From Tieghemostelium lacteum (Eukaryota; Evosea; Eumycetozoa; Dictyosteliales; Raperosteliaceae), in NCBI GenBank assembly GCA_001606155.1, contig LODT01000013.1:992001-1056000 (forward strand): DNA of 64,000 nucleotides, written 5' to 3'. The notes below the pieces were generated by a model. The model was not told where the DNA came from. It did not search any database and saw only the letters and a list, made by a program, of their open reading frames with translations. This document shows positions 45,367 to 55,512 of the stretch, piece after piece (within the stretch, counting starts at the first letter, position 1; each line of letters opens with the position of its first letter). The position numbers were made by a program, and so were the translations under genes.

Positions 45367-48063
45367 TCAGATCGATTCGTTAAATTGATTGAATAATTTA
45401 CCATTATTATAAAATTTAATAGATAAATCATTAAGTGTTTTAAGTGGATTTTGAAAATGGTTTGAATAAGATTTACCAATCCATTTCTCTCCTGAAAATA
45501 AATGGGCAACAATATTATTTTGAATTGGTGGTGATGGTGTTGATATTGAAGAATGATCATAAGTCCATTGAATTACAGTATTTTCATTAGAAATTGTGAA
45601 ATTGGTTATAGTTGGATTCTTTATGATTTCAGTGTTATCAGTTATAGATATTTTACAAATATTGATATCATATTCAAAAGATGTTGAATTGTCATTAAAT
45701 AACTTCAAATTTAGTGTATTTACATTAGAGATATGGTATTGAGTTTTTATAAAGATATCATTGTGTACTGATTCACTAATTTTCTGAATTGAACATTCAC
45801 TATTGCTACTATCAGATACCACTGATAACTGATGGAATGCATGTGACTTTGTCCATATAATTTCAATAGCCAGGGTTTTAGATTGAAGAGATTGTAGATT
45901 GTATATAGGTACAATAAGTGATTGGGATAATGTGCCGTGAATATGTAGAGATGTACCACCATTATATGCAACACCATCACTGATTTCAAATAGACAGTGT
46001 ATTGGTTCTGGGTGGTACCATTGATCTTCATATCCTGATAGATCTTGATCTAGTAAATTAAACCAAGGTTTATCAGAGACAATAACACCTTCCAAATAGT
46101 ATTTTAAACCTTTACCACTATTGAAATCACATGTAAATGGAAGTGATTGGATAGATTTAATGGTTGGTTTAGGCTGTACTCTATTAGTTTGTGGTATGGG
46201 TAAACTGTATTTAAAGTATCCAAATAGTGAGCTAATACTATTATTGGATGTTACTGAGATTGTACATTTCAAAGGTACTTTTGATAGTTGAATAGATTTT
46301 GAGAATGATCCAATTTGAATGTTTTTATATTGAAATTGGTCAGAGTTAGACTTAGGATCTGAAGATTCGAATATTAAATCTAATATTGTTGTTTCAGAGT
46401 GATTTATAAATTCTAGATGGAATATTGGCATATTAGGTTTACTTTGTATTCTATAGGCACTAAGATCAATAGAACGACTAAAAGTAGGTTGAAGTGGTTT
46501 TTCAATTTGTTGGAATATATTTTTACATTCTAATGAGGTCCAGAATGATTTCTCTAGATTATATACTTGTAGTTGTGTATCTGATTCATGTGAACTTTCA
46601 TGTGTCCATCCAGGTGCAAATATAGCAGCTGACAATGGTTTTGATAAACACAATTCAAGTGCTTGTTGTGACTGAAGTTTACCTCCTAGATAAGTGTTTC
46701 TACCCCACGCATCAGTGCCTACGTATACTTGGTGTCCTCTACCACCTTCACCACCACATTTCAATGAATATTCATAAGCTTCTTGTAACAAATCCAAGTT
46801 CCAAACATAGTTGAGAAATATACCATCACACAACTCAAAAAACTCTAAATTTTTAGAATTTAGTGAATTTTGCCAAGACAGTGAACCATCATGAATGACT
46901 GAATCGTACCATATGCATTGTGATCCAGGTATTCTGTAATGCAGTTTATCAGTAAGTGTCTTTAGAAATCTCTTTAGTTTCTCAATGTGGCTTGGTAGAA
47001 CTGCATTTTCAATATTAATAAACCAACCATCAAAACCATAGTACATTGCAATGTCAACTAACTTATCAATGTATAGTTGGTAATAGTCATCATCAATCAT
47101 TTGGTGGCAGTCAAATTTACCTTTATCCCATTCGGTAATTACAGTCCCCAATACTTTCACACCTTGTCTGTGTGCACATTCTATCCATGTTCTAGGAGGT
47201 ACTGATACACGATGATGTGTAAAGTATATAAATATATCAATCATGGACCAATAGAAGAAATTGTAGAGTCGTGAATACCCAATTTCCTTATCAAAGGTAT
47301 TTCGTTCAGTGAGTTGAAGGTACTTGTCATCAACATAACCATTCATCATATCATGACAGTGTATTAGTTTGTATTTTCTATGTTTGAGTTGGGAGATGTC
47401 TAAAGGTACTGCAGAGCAGTTTAGTTTGTATAACCCCTCATTAGAAGTCCAGGAAAGCAATTCCAAGAGTGAATTTAAAGGTCTGACAATAACAAATGGA
47501 TTGGGATTGCAATCTGGTACATTTGTAGCTAATGGTGAACCTTTGTTATATACAATCTTAATTTCATTGAAATTTGATAATCTTTGAAAATTAGATAAAA
47601 CACCACACAGTTTATCATTACCAAATTTGACTTGAGTAACCGTAAGAGTATTTTGATGACAATCTTTTCTATACAATTTAGCATTGTCAATATATATTGA
47701 TCTAGTGTGATCTGGTTGATATACTATAGTGACCAATGTCCATTTATTATATTTCACTCTATCCAAATCCAAATCGTTGTGAGTTGGAATAGTTTTGGTA
47801 TTCTGTTGACTAAAATACAATCTATTATCATATAAACCAAGATATAAACTTTCTTCCAATTCACCATTACAAATAGAACCATTAGTAAAAGTCAAAAGTC
47901 TAGTTGATAAATCTTCCTTATCATCATCCAAAACTTTAAAATCAAATGTATCAACTTTTAAATACAACCAAAACGAAAATATATTTTCATTCTTGTATAA
48001 ATCAAAGCTTTTCATTTCTATTGTACTTTCATTTCTATCTTCAAGTCGTATATCAGAAAACAT
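45367..48063 (-). CDS. Endo-beta-N-acetylglucosaminidase (GH85, ENGase)
   Basis: Single exon, 898 residues. The first 200 residues resemble a LamG/concanavalin-like beta-sandwich (FSFWLYLKVDTFDFKVLDD, KYNKWTLVTIVYQPDHTRSI). The GH85 catalytic domain follows: VPPRTWIECAHRQGVKVLGT, then FDGWFINIENAVLP with the catalytic pair Asn350 and Glu352, CIWYDSVIHDGSLSWQNSLN, and GTDAWGRNTYLGGK. The C-terminal 400 residues form beta-rich accessory domains. There is no signal peptide, as in cytosolic ENGases. The enzyme cuts the chitobiose core of N-glycans and clears free oligosaccharides or misfolded glycoproteins exported from the ER. It complements ALG10 and HYOU1 in this window functionally, though not by position. 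Confidence 0.92.
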   Translation of the reverse strand: MFSDIRLEDRNESTIEMKSFDLYKNENIFSFWLYLKVDTFDFKVLDDDKEDLSTRLLTFTNGSICNGELEESLYLGLYDNRLYFSQQNTKTIPTHNDLDLDRVKYNKWTLVTIVYQPDHTRSIYIDNAKLYRKDCHQNTLTVTQVKFGNDKLCGVLSNFQRLSNFNEIKIVYNKGSPLATNVPDCNPNPFVIVRPLNSLLELLSWTSNEGLYKLNCSAVPLDISQLKHRKYKLIHCHDMMNGYVDDKYLQLTERNTFDKEIGYSRLYNFFYWSMIDIFIYFTHHRVSVPPRTWIECAHRQGVKVLGTVITEWDKGKFDCHQMIDDDYYQLYIDKLVDIAMYYGFDGWFINIENAVLPSHIEKLKRFLKTLTDKLHYRIPGSQCIWYDSVIHDGSLSWQNSLNSKNLEFFELCDGIFLNYVWNLDLLQEAYEYSLKCGGEGGRGHQVYVGTDAWGRNTYLGGKLQSQQALELCLSKPLSAAIFAPGWTHESSHESDTQLQVYNLEKSFWTSLECKNIFQQIEKPLQPTFSRSIDLSAYRIQSKPNMPIFHLEFINHSETTILDLIFESSDPKSNSDQFQYKNIQIGSFSKSIQLSKVPLKCTISVTSNNSISSLFGYFKYSLPIPQTNRVQPKPTIKSIQSLPFTCDFNSGKGLKYYLEGVIVSDKPWFNLLDQDLSGYEDQWYHPEPIHCLFEISDGVAYNGGTSLHIHGTLSQSLIVPIYNLQSLQSKTLAIEIIWTKSHAFHQLSVVSDSSNSECSIQKISESVHNDIFIKTQYHISNVNTLNLKLFNDNSTSFEYDINICKISITDNTEIIKNPTITNFTISNENTVIQWTYDHSSISTPSPPIQNNIVAHLFSGEKWIGKSYSNHFQNPLKTLNDLSIKFYNNGKLFNQFNESI

Positions 48064-48174
48064 TGTTGATATTACTCTTACAACTTGTAAACTAAAAAAC
48101 TAAAAAAAAAACTTTTCAACTTCATAACACATCTTCAGGTGGAGAGGGGGGTAAAGGTTTTTGATTATACATAT

Positions 48175-48795
48175 TTATTTTCCTTTTAAGGATTTGTAAT
48201 AGATTTCAAGGAAGTCTTTTTCTTCTTGTGGTGTTTTACAAGGATTGGCTGGATATTGTTTACCATCTTTATAGGTAAAGTTTGAAGAAAAGACTTCATC
48301 TAGTTTTGATTCTAGAGCTTGATTGGTACCTCTGATTTGATCAATGACAGCTTTTGCCCAAACAAAGTAACCTTGAACTACAGTTGCATCCCAGAAATTA
48401 GGAGCACCATTTTGCAAGATATCGGTGAGATTATATAGTTTATCACCTAGTTTTACTAGTCTAGCTTCATGAGAGATATGAGAAGCATGTGCAATTTGTG
48501 CTCTCTTTCTATCTGGTTTTGGTAGAGATTTGTCATCAGTTACTTCCATTACAATAGATGCAATCTTGTCACCAAAAGTATCTTTTAATTCTTGTTCGGT
48601 TGTATTGGTATCCTCTACAGTGTCATGTAACAATGCTGCTTGAATTACATTTACATCCTCAACTTTACCAATTGAAATAATATTCTTTGCAACACCTATT
48701 GGATGATTAATATAAGGTGATGAATCTTTATCTTTTCTTCTTTGATTTATATGTTTTTTAGCTGCAAATTCTAATGCTTTAAATGTTGATTCCAT
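48175..48795 (-). CDS. MESH1/HDDC3-type (p)ppGpp and NADPH hydrolase
   Basis: Single exon, 206 residues, a little longer than animal MESH1. HD-domain metal ligands are visible: the His of INHPIGVAKNI, the His-Asp of LLHDTVEDTNTT, and the Asp of VKLGDKLYNLTDI. RKRAQIAHASHISHEARLV is also typical. It has only the hydrolase half of RelA/SpoT proteins, with no synthetase domain. Family members remove the 3'-pyrophosphate of ppGpp and can dephosphorylate NADPH. There is no targeting signal, so a cytosolic site is likely. It is divergent from the GST gene. Confidence 0.93.
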   Translation of the reverse strand: MESTFKALEFAAKKHINQRRKDKDSSPYINHPIGVAKNIISIGKVEDVNVIQAALLHDTVEDTNTTEQELKDTFGDKIASIVMEVTDDKSLPKPDRKRAQIAHASHISHEARLVKLGDKLYNLTDILQNGAPNFWDATVVQGYFVWAKAVIDQIRGTNQALESKLDEVFSSNFTYKDGKQYPANPCKTPQEEKDFLEIYYKSLKGK

Positions 48796-49293
48796 TCTTA
48801 ATCTTTAAATTAATTTATAAAAAAAAAATTATCTTAAACCTTATTTTATACTATTTTTATTCAAAGAATAAATTCAAGTTTGAGAAATTTAACAATTATT
48901 TTTCATTAAAAAGTAATTATGTGGCATTACCACAAATACGTTAACTTAGAATCAAAATCATTTTCCTAAACTAGTTAATGAGACTGTGTTTTTTTAAATC
49001 TTATTTTTTATTTGATTGAAAATGAGTTTGAAATTCTTAAAGAAGAAAAATGAATAAATGGAAATCGTTTGTTTATTCTTATGTTTATTATTATGTAACG
49101 AGAACATTGAAATTTTCAAGTAATTTCAACTTATTATTAACAATGTAATATTTAAAAATTTTGAAAAACATCCGCTTTCCATGTTTAGTTATGTTTGATG
49201 TTTCAGAGATATTTTTTTGTAAAATGAGTTGTAAAAAAACAATAAAAAAAAAATTTACATAATTTAAATTTACAAACTAAACTTGAACAAACA
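48796..49293. promoter_or_regulatory. Divergent promoter region, MESH1 / GST
   Basis: 498 bp between two divergent start codons. A/T-rich; no coding signal or clear element was found. Confidence 0.4.
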
Positions 49294-50050
49294 ATGTCTT
49301 CTGCAAAAATAATAATATATGGCGATTTACTATCTCAACCTGTAAGAGCAGTTGTATTCTTTTGTATTCTTAATAATATACCACATACATTTAAACCAGT
49401 TGTTATTGGCAAAGGTGAAAATCAATCTGACGAATATGCTAAAATGTGGGTATGACATTTCACCTATATTTGATTTTATTAAAATCAGCAATAAATTGAC
49501 AATTTATGATAAAAATAGAAATCCATTTAAAAAAGTACCAGCAATGCAAGATGGCGATATAATATTGTATGAAAGTCATACTATACTTAGATACCTAGCA
49601 CATACATTCCGTCTTGATGATTTTTATCATTCTAGATGTATAACAGAAAGATGTAGAGTCGATACCTATTTGGATTGGCATCATTTAGGTTTGAGACGTT
49701 ATGCCTCCACTCTATTTTTTCAAAAATTTTTAGTTCCAAGATTGAATATGAAACCATCTGCAGATTTCCTTAAAGAAGCTGAGAAAAATCTACCTACTGC
49801 CTTAGAACAGATTGAAACCATATTCCTAAAAGACCAAAACTTTCTTTGTGGTATTCGTCCAACTATTGCAGATTTCTCATGTTTTTGTGAACTAAAACAA
49901 TTGGGTATAGTAAACTATGATTTATCAAAATATAAAACTCTATCTCAGTGGATGAAGAAAATGGAAAACCTTCATGGTTACCAAGAGTCTCATAAAACAT
50001 TAAATAATCTAATTACTAAACTCAATCAACCTCCACAACCTAAACTTTAA
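49294..50050 (+). CDS. Theta-like glutathione S-transferase
   Basis: Two exons, 49294..49445 and 49519..50050; 227 residues. The donor is gtgggt rather than gtatgt, but it gives the frame-correct join YAKI|NPFKKVPAMQDG, the classic theta-class thioredoxin-fold segment with the cis-Pro (VPAM). Exon 1 carries the first beta strand and the likely catalytic Ser (IIIYGDLLSQPVRAVVFF). The ESHTILRYLA motif binds the gamma-glutamyl part of glutathione. The C-terminal domain is all helical, with CGIRPTIADFSCFCELKQL holding the family N-cap/hydrophobic staple. The enzyme is probably a cytosolic detoxification transferase; the exact substrate is unknown. Confidence 0.9.
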
Positions 50051-50210
50051 AATAAATGATACTCTAGATACTCTAAACTGTCTAAAATATTTAAATAACT
50101 ATTTCCACAGTACATACCTATCATTGATATTTTCAATTTCCCCCTCTTGAATTTGTCAGATTTTGGAATAGTTTAAATTTTTAAAAAAAAATTTCATTGT
50201 GTTTTTGAAA

Positions 50211-50593
50211 ATGTCAGATAACAACATCAATAATAACAGTCAATCCCAACAACAACAGCAACAACAACAACAGAATGAAAATCTACCAGAGATGTCAACT
50301 GTTGTTCAGAATCTGCTAGTACAAATGCAAACTAGATTTGAAAAAGTATCTGAAAATATATTAAAAAGAAGTAAATATCTATATCACTTTTATATAGGAT
50401 AAGCACTGTGCTAGAATCTAACAGATGAAATTAAAATTAAATAGTTGATGAAATGGGATCTAGAATTGATGAATTAGATAAGTCTATATCGGATTTAATG
50501 TTACATGCCAACAATCAAAATAATAATAACAATAGTAATAATAGTTCAACTTCAAATTTAAATAGTTCAACAGCATCTACAAACTCAAAATAA
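50211..50593 (+). CDS. hsbp1: Heat shock factor-binding protein 1 (HSBP1)
   Basis: Two exons, 50211..50370 and 50445..50593, with a 74-nt gtaaat...tag intron; 102 residues. An N/Q-rich start is followed by the whole HSBP1 coiled coil: LPEMSTVVQNLLVQMQTRFE, then KVSENILKRIDEMGSRIDEL across the intron, and LDKSISDLM. The tail is N/S-rich. The regular hydrophobic heptads and the near-invariant RIDEMGSRIDEL segment make the assignment firm. HSBP1 binds the trimerisation helices of heat shock factor and damps the heat shock response; it has also been linked to WASH-complex assembly in D. discoideum. Confidence 0.93.
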
Positions 50594-50738
50594 TAATCAA
50601 ATATCAATCGGACTAATCTATAGATTTTAATATTAATATTAAACATTATACCCCTCTCCTCCTTCCCTTCATACATGTATATTTATATATAATAAATTAC
50701 CTTTTTTAGAGTTAACCAATAACTAAAGAGGGTAATAT

Positions 50739-52170
50739 TTAACCATCTTCAAAATCAAGTTTATTTCTATTGTTGGAAGTAGTATTTAAAAATAATTCAG
50801 GTTTGATTTTTGATAAGTGTGATCTAGCGTTTTCAATTAGAAACAATAGTTTTGATAACTCATTTTCACCTTTAAATATCATATTTGTATGAACATATCT
50901 ACTTGAATGTTCATCGGTCATTTTTAGAAGTTTTTCCAATTCCAAGTCTCTATCCTTTTCAAATCTATCTCTAGTTTTATTGAATCTATTCATTATACTA
51001 TTAGATTATTCACCAAAGCGGTATTAGTAACATGAATATCTTATCAATTCACTCAGAGGTTTGTACTTACTCATTAGTAGTTTCAATGGTCTCCCAATAG
51101 GGTAGAGTTATATTTAACTTTGATACATCAGGATTTGTAAACCAAGATGCTTTTGAAATTATACCTGTATACGGTAGAGGATTGCCATTCACCCATTGTA
51201 CCTCCGGTAGTCTTTTAAACCATGTAGATTGTCGTCTACTATAATTTCTATTACTACTTTGAAATTCACTTAGATAGGCTTTTACATCGGCTATTGTCAA
51301 TTTCTGTGACAATGGTCTAGTCAATATTTCGATTGTCTCTCTATATCCTATACTTTGTGATGGGTAATCGTTTTTTGTTAAACCTTTACCTAACAATTCT
51401 GCAACTTCTTTTATCAATCCTTTTGTAATCATTTCTTCACACCTATAATTCAATGCATCAAATAAATAAGTTTTTGGTGCTGTAATGTAAAATGCTCTGA
51501 AATCATATTTGTCTGCAATACCTGATTTAGAATGTAATGTCAGAATCTATTTGAATTTTTAATTTCTATGAATAATTATATATTCAATGAAACACATACT
51601 AATTTTGTCTTTTTCAAGCAAGGAAGAAAATTTAAAACCTTTATTTGAAACTATATAGAGCGATTTGGCAGCACGTCTAAAATCATTTCTTTGAATTAAC
51701 TTTGCAGATTCGGGATCTTCTTTATATAATTTCTCAATTGTATAATCCCAACCTTTGGTTTTTAGATATTCTTCAAATTTTGGTATTTGAATTCTATCAT
51801 TGTCATCTATAGGTGCCTCCTGTGGGATACCACGCAATAATGACTGGATATAAAATCCACAACCTCCCACAATAATAGGTACATTCCCTCTACTTAAAAC
51901 CTGTCGAATTGCTATTGAAGCATCATGAAAGTATTTCTTTACATTATAACTTTCTTTTAACTCAGCAATATCCATTAAATGGTGAGGTACATTATTTCTC
52001 TCTTCAGCTGTTACTTTGTTGCTCCCTATTGTGCAGTCTTTGTAGACTTGAACTGAATCAGCACATATAATCTCTCCACCTATAGCCTTGGCAATATCTA
52101 TTGATATCTTTGTTTTACCAACACCAGTACTTCCTGCTAAAACAATTATTTTTGGTAGTATCTTATTCAT
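50739..52170 (-). CDS. tRNA isopentenyltransferase
   Basis: Three exons, 52170..51600, 51521..51071 and 50997..50739; 426 residues. Exon 1 has the P-loop (IIVLAGSTGVGKTKIS), ADSVQVYKDCTIGSNKVT, VPHHLMDIAELKESYNVKKY and VPIIVGGCGFYIQSLL. Exon 2 has the MiaA-family C-terminal half (SIGYRETIEIL, SRRQSTWFKRL). The short third exon was found by frame continuity (gtaagt donor after TTN) and adds a charged 85-residue tail. For intron 1 (gtatgt) the first candidate acceptor, TAG at 51552-51554, leads to an early stop; the CAG ending at 51522 keeps frame and gives a normal 78-nt intron. The enzyme adds dimethylallyl groups to A37 of tRNAs reading UNN codons. D. discoideum also has an AMP-type paralogue for discadenine, but this sequence looks like the tRNA type. 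Confidence 0.9.
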
Positions 52171-52783
52171 TGCTTTTTTTAACAAACCAAATCATTATGC
52201 AATTTTTTTTTAATTTAAATTAAAAAAAATAAAACGAAAGTCGATTTTACAAAATTTAAATCAGGATAATATGGTATTTTGGTGAATATCAACAATTTCT
52301 TTGAAGAATATTAGTTTTTTTGTTTTAATTGTCTGATTTTTATTTATGATAAAAGGTGGATAAACAAATTGAGGTATTGTTATTATGTAATATTTTTTAT
52401 TAAGTTTTAATATTATTCTATTGTAGAAAATTATTTCTGTAAATAAAACCTAATTCTATACCCTTTTTAGTATAATTATAATAACTGGACAGATATTGAT
52501 TTATCATAAATTTTGACATGTAAAATGGTAGGAAGACGATAAGTAAAGATTTGATTTGGAATTTATCGGAAAAGAGATTATTTAAAAATATAATCTCTTT
52601 TTATATTTGTTGTTTTTGGGTGTTGATGACAATTTTGGTGAGTATTATTTATAATGGGGGTTGTATTATTGTGGATGAAAGGTTTGGAGAGAAAGAAGAG
52701 GGAAGGGGAGGGAGAGAAGAAAAAACCTATAAAAATATATAATATCTCTGTAATTTAAATCTAATATAAACTTAAATTATAAT
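52171..52783. other. Intergenic region between IPT and PTP
   Basis: This holds the IPT promoter and the 3' region of the tyrosine phosphatase. Near 52655-52712 it has a G-rich patch (a GGGGG run, later GAGGGAAGGGGAGGGAG), unusual for this A/T-rich DNA. A 63-codon open frame there shows no protein-like features. Confidence 0.5.
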
Positions 52784-54273
52784 CTATTTTGATGTTGAAA
52801 GTGAATTTGTTGATGAATACAATGATGGAAATAATTGTGAATATTTTTCATCAATTTCATCTAAAATAGTTTGATAACAGAAAATATATTGCTCCTATAA
52901 TTTAGCAAAGTTATAAATTATTAGTACTAAAAATTGTTTTGTTATAATAGATAATTATTACTAATACATACAAATTGTTGTACCATACCAGGTCTTTGTG
53001 CTCTTAAATTTAAAACTATATTAAAAAGATTAAAATCAATGTAATCGACTGGTGGTTGATGTTGGAATTTTAAATAATATTTTTCAAGTTTTTTGAGGAT
53101 TATATGTACTGTACAAAAAGTTCCTGTTCTTCCAACACCAGCACTGCAATGAACAACAATAGGTTTCAGTTGATCCTGAAGAGAGAGAGATGATTGATAA
53201 TCATTAATGAGATGAAGTAAATGACGGAGAGGTTCAGTATCCTGTGGAGCATTGTGATCAGGCCACCCTTCGTATTGGTAGTGAATGATATTACGTTGCT
53301 GAGCAGTTTGTAGGTTCTTAAGTAAAAGTTTTCTAATTACAATCTCTCTCTGATCGTCACGAGAGATCTCCATTAAATGACAAGAGAACTTTTGTTCAGA
53401 CCAATGATTTGCTGCCATGTCTTTCAATTGATCAGGCCAGTATCTGTCGCATTTTGGGCGACAGTTTTCTTGTTCTCTCGAGAGCATCACAATGATGGAA
53501 CTGCCATTCTCCCAAACCATTCTCCAAAAATCCAAAATTGTATTTTGAAGGGGACCTTGGGTGCATATGTATTGTTTATCCATTATACCGTCAATGAAAT
53601 TGGCGTTTATATAGTCTGTACCCTCCTTGTCACCTATCTTCTCGAGAATTACACGAGTGGTGTTACAAGGTAGGATGTTAGTGTATCGGTTCTTCATTGA
53701 GTTGTGTTTTTTATCACCTTCTGATGTCTCACTTGGAATTGTATATTCTTCAAGGAACCTGAACTCTTGTCTGATTCTATCTAGATTTTGAATATGTCCT
53801 CTAATGTCATAAATTGGTTCTTTAATCTCTTGTAATGATAATGGTTCATACAATAACGATGATGAACTATGTGACAATGATGAGTATCCACTAACACTAC
53901 TATTCAAACTATTAAATGATCCTATACTACTACTACTTTGATTAACTGGAAATACACCACTTTTTGATACTCCCATCATATGATGTGAATTCTGTTGTTG
54001 CTGTTGTTGACCATGTGATTGTTGTGGGAATATATTCAATGATCCCATTCTTGTTAGGGATGATTGTGAGGTAGATAATGAAAATGTACTATTACTTCTT
54101 AGTGGTAAACTTCTATTACTATTTCCAAGATTATTTATATTACTACCATTTTCTTTTTCTTTTTGTTGTTGTTGTAATTGTTGTTTTGGTTGTTGTTGTT
54201 CTGGACCTGTCGCTGTTGTACTACTACTACTGCTACTACTATTGGATCCTATAGTATTATTAGTAGTTGACAT
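52784..54273 (-). CDS. Receptor-less protein tyrosine phosphatase
   Basis: Two exons, 54273..52972 and 52894..52784, joined across a 77-nt gtatgt...tag intron; 470 residues. The start is the first ATG (MSTTNNTIGSN); codons further upstream in frame have no ATG before a stop. Residues 1 to about 150 are S/Q/N-rich. The classical PTP domain follows: KNRYTNILPCNTTRV, DYINANFIDG, YICTQGPLQNTILDFWRMVW, the WPD loop (YEGWPDHNAP) and the active-site loop HCSAGVGRTGTF with Cys376. The Q-loop QRPGMVQQFEQYIFCYQ spans the intron, and the short second exon completes the last helix. It resembles the D. discoideum PTP1 to PTP3 group, negative regulators of phosphotyrosine signals including actin phosphorylation. 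Which one is not clear. Confidence 0.93.
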
Positions 54274-54829
54274 TGTTCTAATGCTATTCAATAGTCCCCT
54301 ATTATTATTCTTTATTAAAAAATTCTGACAAAGTCTAGAAATTGAATGTTTGTCAAATATTTCGAAATAATTCACTATTTTTTAAAACTTTTTGAAAAAA
54401 TTAAAAAAAAAAAAAAAAAAAAAATTGATTTATATATAACTTTGATTTTCTCGAACTGACGTAAGTGTATTATTCTCTTTGAGATTATATTTGATCTAAA
54501 TATTCCTAAAATGGTTATTATTCTTTATTAATATAATAATGATGAATTATTTTGATTTTTAATTTTTCTAATTTTCAAAAAATTAAATTAAATTACAATG
54601 AATTCTTTTAAATTAAAATATTAGAATAATTAAATAAATAAGATTCTGATTTCTATTAATTTTATTAAATCAGGAAATAAATTATAAAATTAAATATTCT
54701 TTATAATTTTTTTTTTTTTTTTTAATCATTTTTTATAATTTTTCATTATTTATAGTGTGAAAACAATTAAACACAAAGTAATTACTTAGTATTACTATTT
54801 TAGATTAATCTTAGAAAGAGAGAAATTAA
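54274..54829. promoter_or_regulatory. Divergent promoter region, PTP / PDAP1
   Basis: 556 bp between divergent starts. It is extremely A/T-rich, with an A-run at about 54402-54424 and a T-run at 54709-54724. No coding signal was seen. Confidence 0.4.
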
Positions 54830-55429
54830 ATGGCAGGTGGAAAAAGAGGCGGTGGAAGAGGTGGAGCTGGTGCAAAATCAGCATCCAAGAGAGAGATTGA
54901 AAAGAATAAAAAGAATAATAAAGGTCAAGAAAGAGTTGTACGTTGGGATAACGAAGACGGTGATGATATCGTAAAGAGAGATGAATCTGAAGATTCTGGT
55001 TCAGAAGAATCTGATTCTTCTGACGAAATACAAGTCTCAAGACAACCTGTAAAACAAACAAATTTCAAAAAACAACAACAAGAATTAAAGCCAACTTCTG
55101 ATGAGGAAGAAGAGGAATCTGAAGAGGAATCTGACGAAGAGGATAATCTCGCTTTAGGACCAAACCCAAATAGAGCCAAAGTAGCAACAAAGAAAATCTC
55201 TCAACTCTCAATCACCGAACCTAAAAAGGTTGAGTTAACTCGTAGAGAAAAAGAAGAACTAAACAAACAAGCAGCAATCGCAAAATCTAATGAAAAACAA
55301 GCAAAAGCAGATTTAGAAAGATTACAACTTGTCAGAAAACAAAGAGAAGATGCAGCAAAAAGAAGAGAAGAAGAGAAAAAAGCTGCTGAAGAAAAACTAA
55401 AAGATTCAAAAAATAAATTTATCAAATAA
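54830..55429 (+). CDS. pdap1: PDAP1-like 28 kDa heat- and acid-stable phosphoprotein
   Basis: Single exon, 199 residues. The Gly-rich basic start (MAGGKRGGGRGGAGAKSASK) and an acidic Ser-rich middle with many casein kinase II sites (DESEDSGSEESDSSDE) lead into the conserved family core: GPNPNRAKVATKKISQL, then ELTRREKEELNKQAA and KQAKADLERLQLVRKQREDA. The C-terminal half is one long charged helix. The family is known from PDGF-associated protein 1 and appears ribosome- or RNA-associated; the exact role is poorly known. It converges on the HYOU1 gene with 83 bp between stop codons. Confidence 0.92.
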   Translation: MAGGKRGGGRGGAGAKSASKREIEKNKKNNKGQERVVRWDNEDGDDIVKRDESEDSGSEESDSSDEIQVSRQPVKQTNFKKQQQELKPTSDEEEEESEEESDEEDNLALGPNPNRAKVATKKISQLSITEPKKVELTRREKEELNKQAAIAKSNEKQAKADLERLQLVRKQREDAAKRREEEKKAAEEKLKDSKNKFIK

Positions 55430-55512
55430 ACCCACTTTCCTCTTCCTATCAATATATATAACAAAAAACAAAAGAATAATATAATTTATAGTCAAATTGT
55501 ATTATATATTAT

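Noticed and set aside
50739-50993. Separate 84-residue gene
   Set aside because: A gtaagt donor and tag acceptor join it in frame to the tRNA isopentenyltransferase, so it is that gene's last exon.
52551-52742. 63-codon plus-strand frame near the G-rich patch
   Set aside because: Its C-terminal Glu/Gly/Arg content comes from the purine tract, and no plausible protein features are seen.
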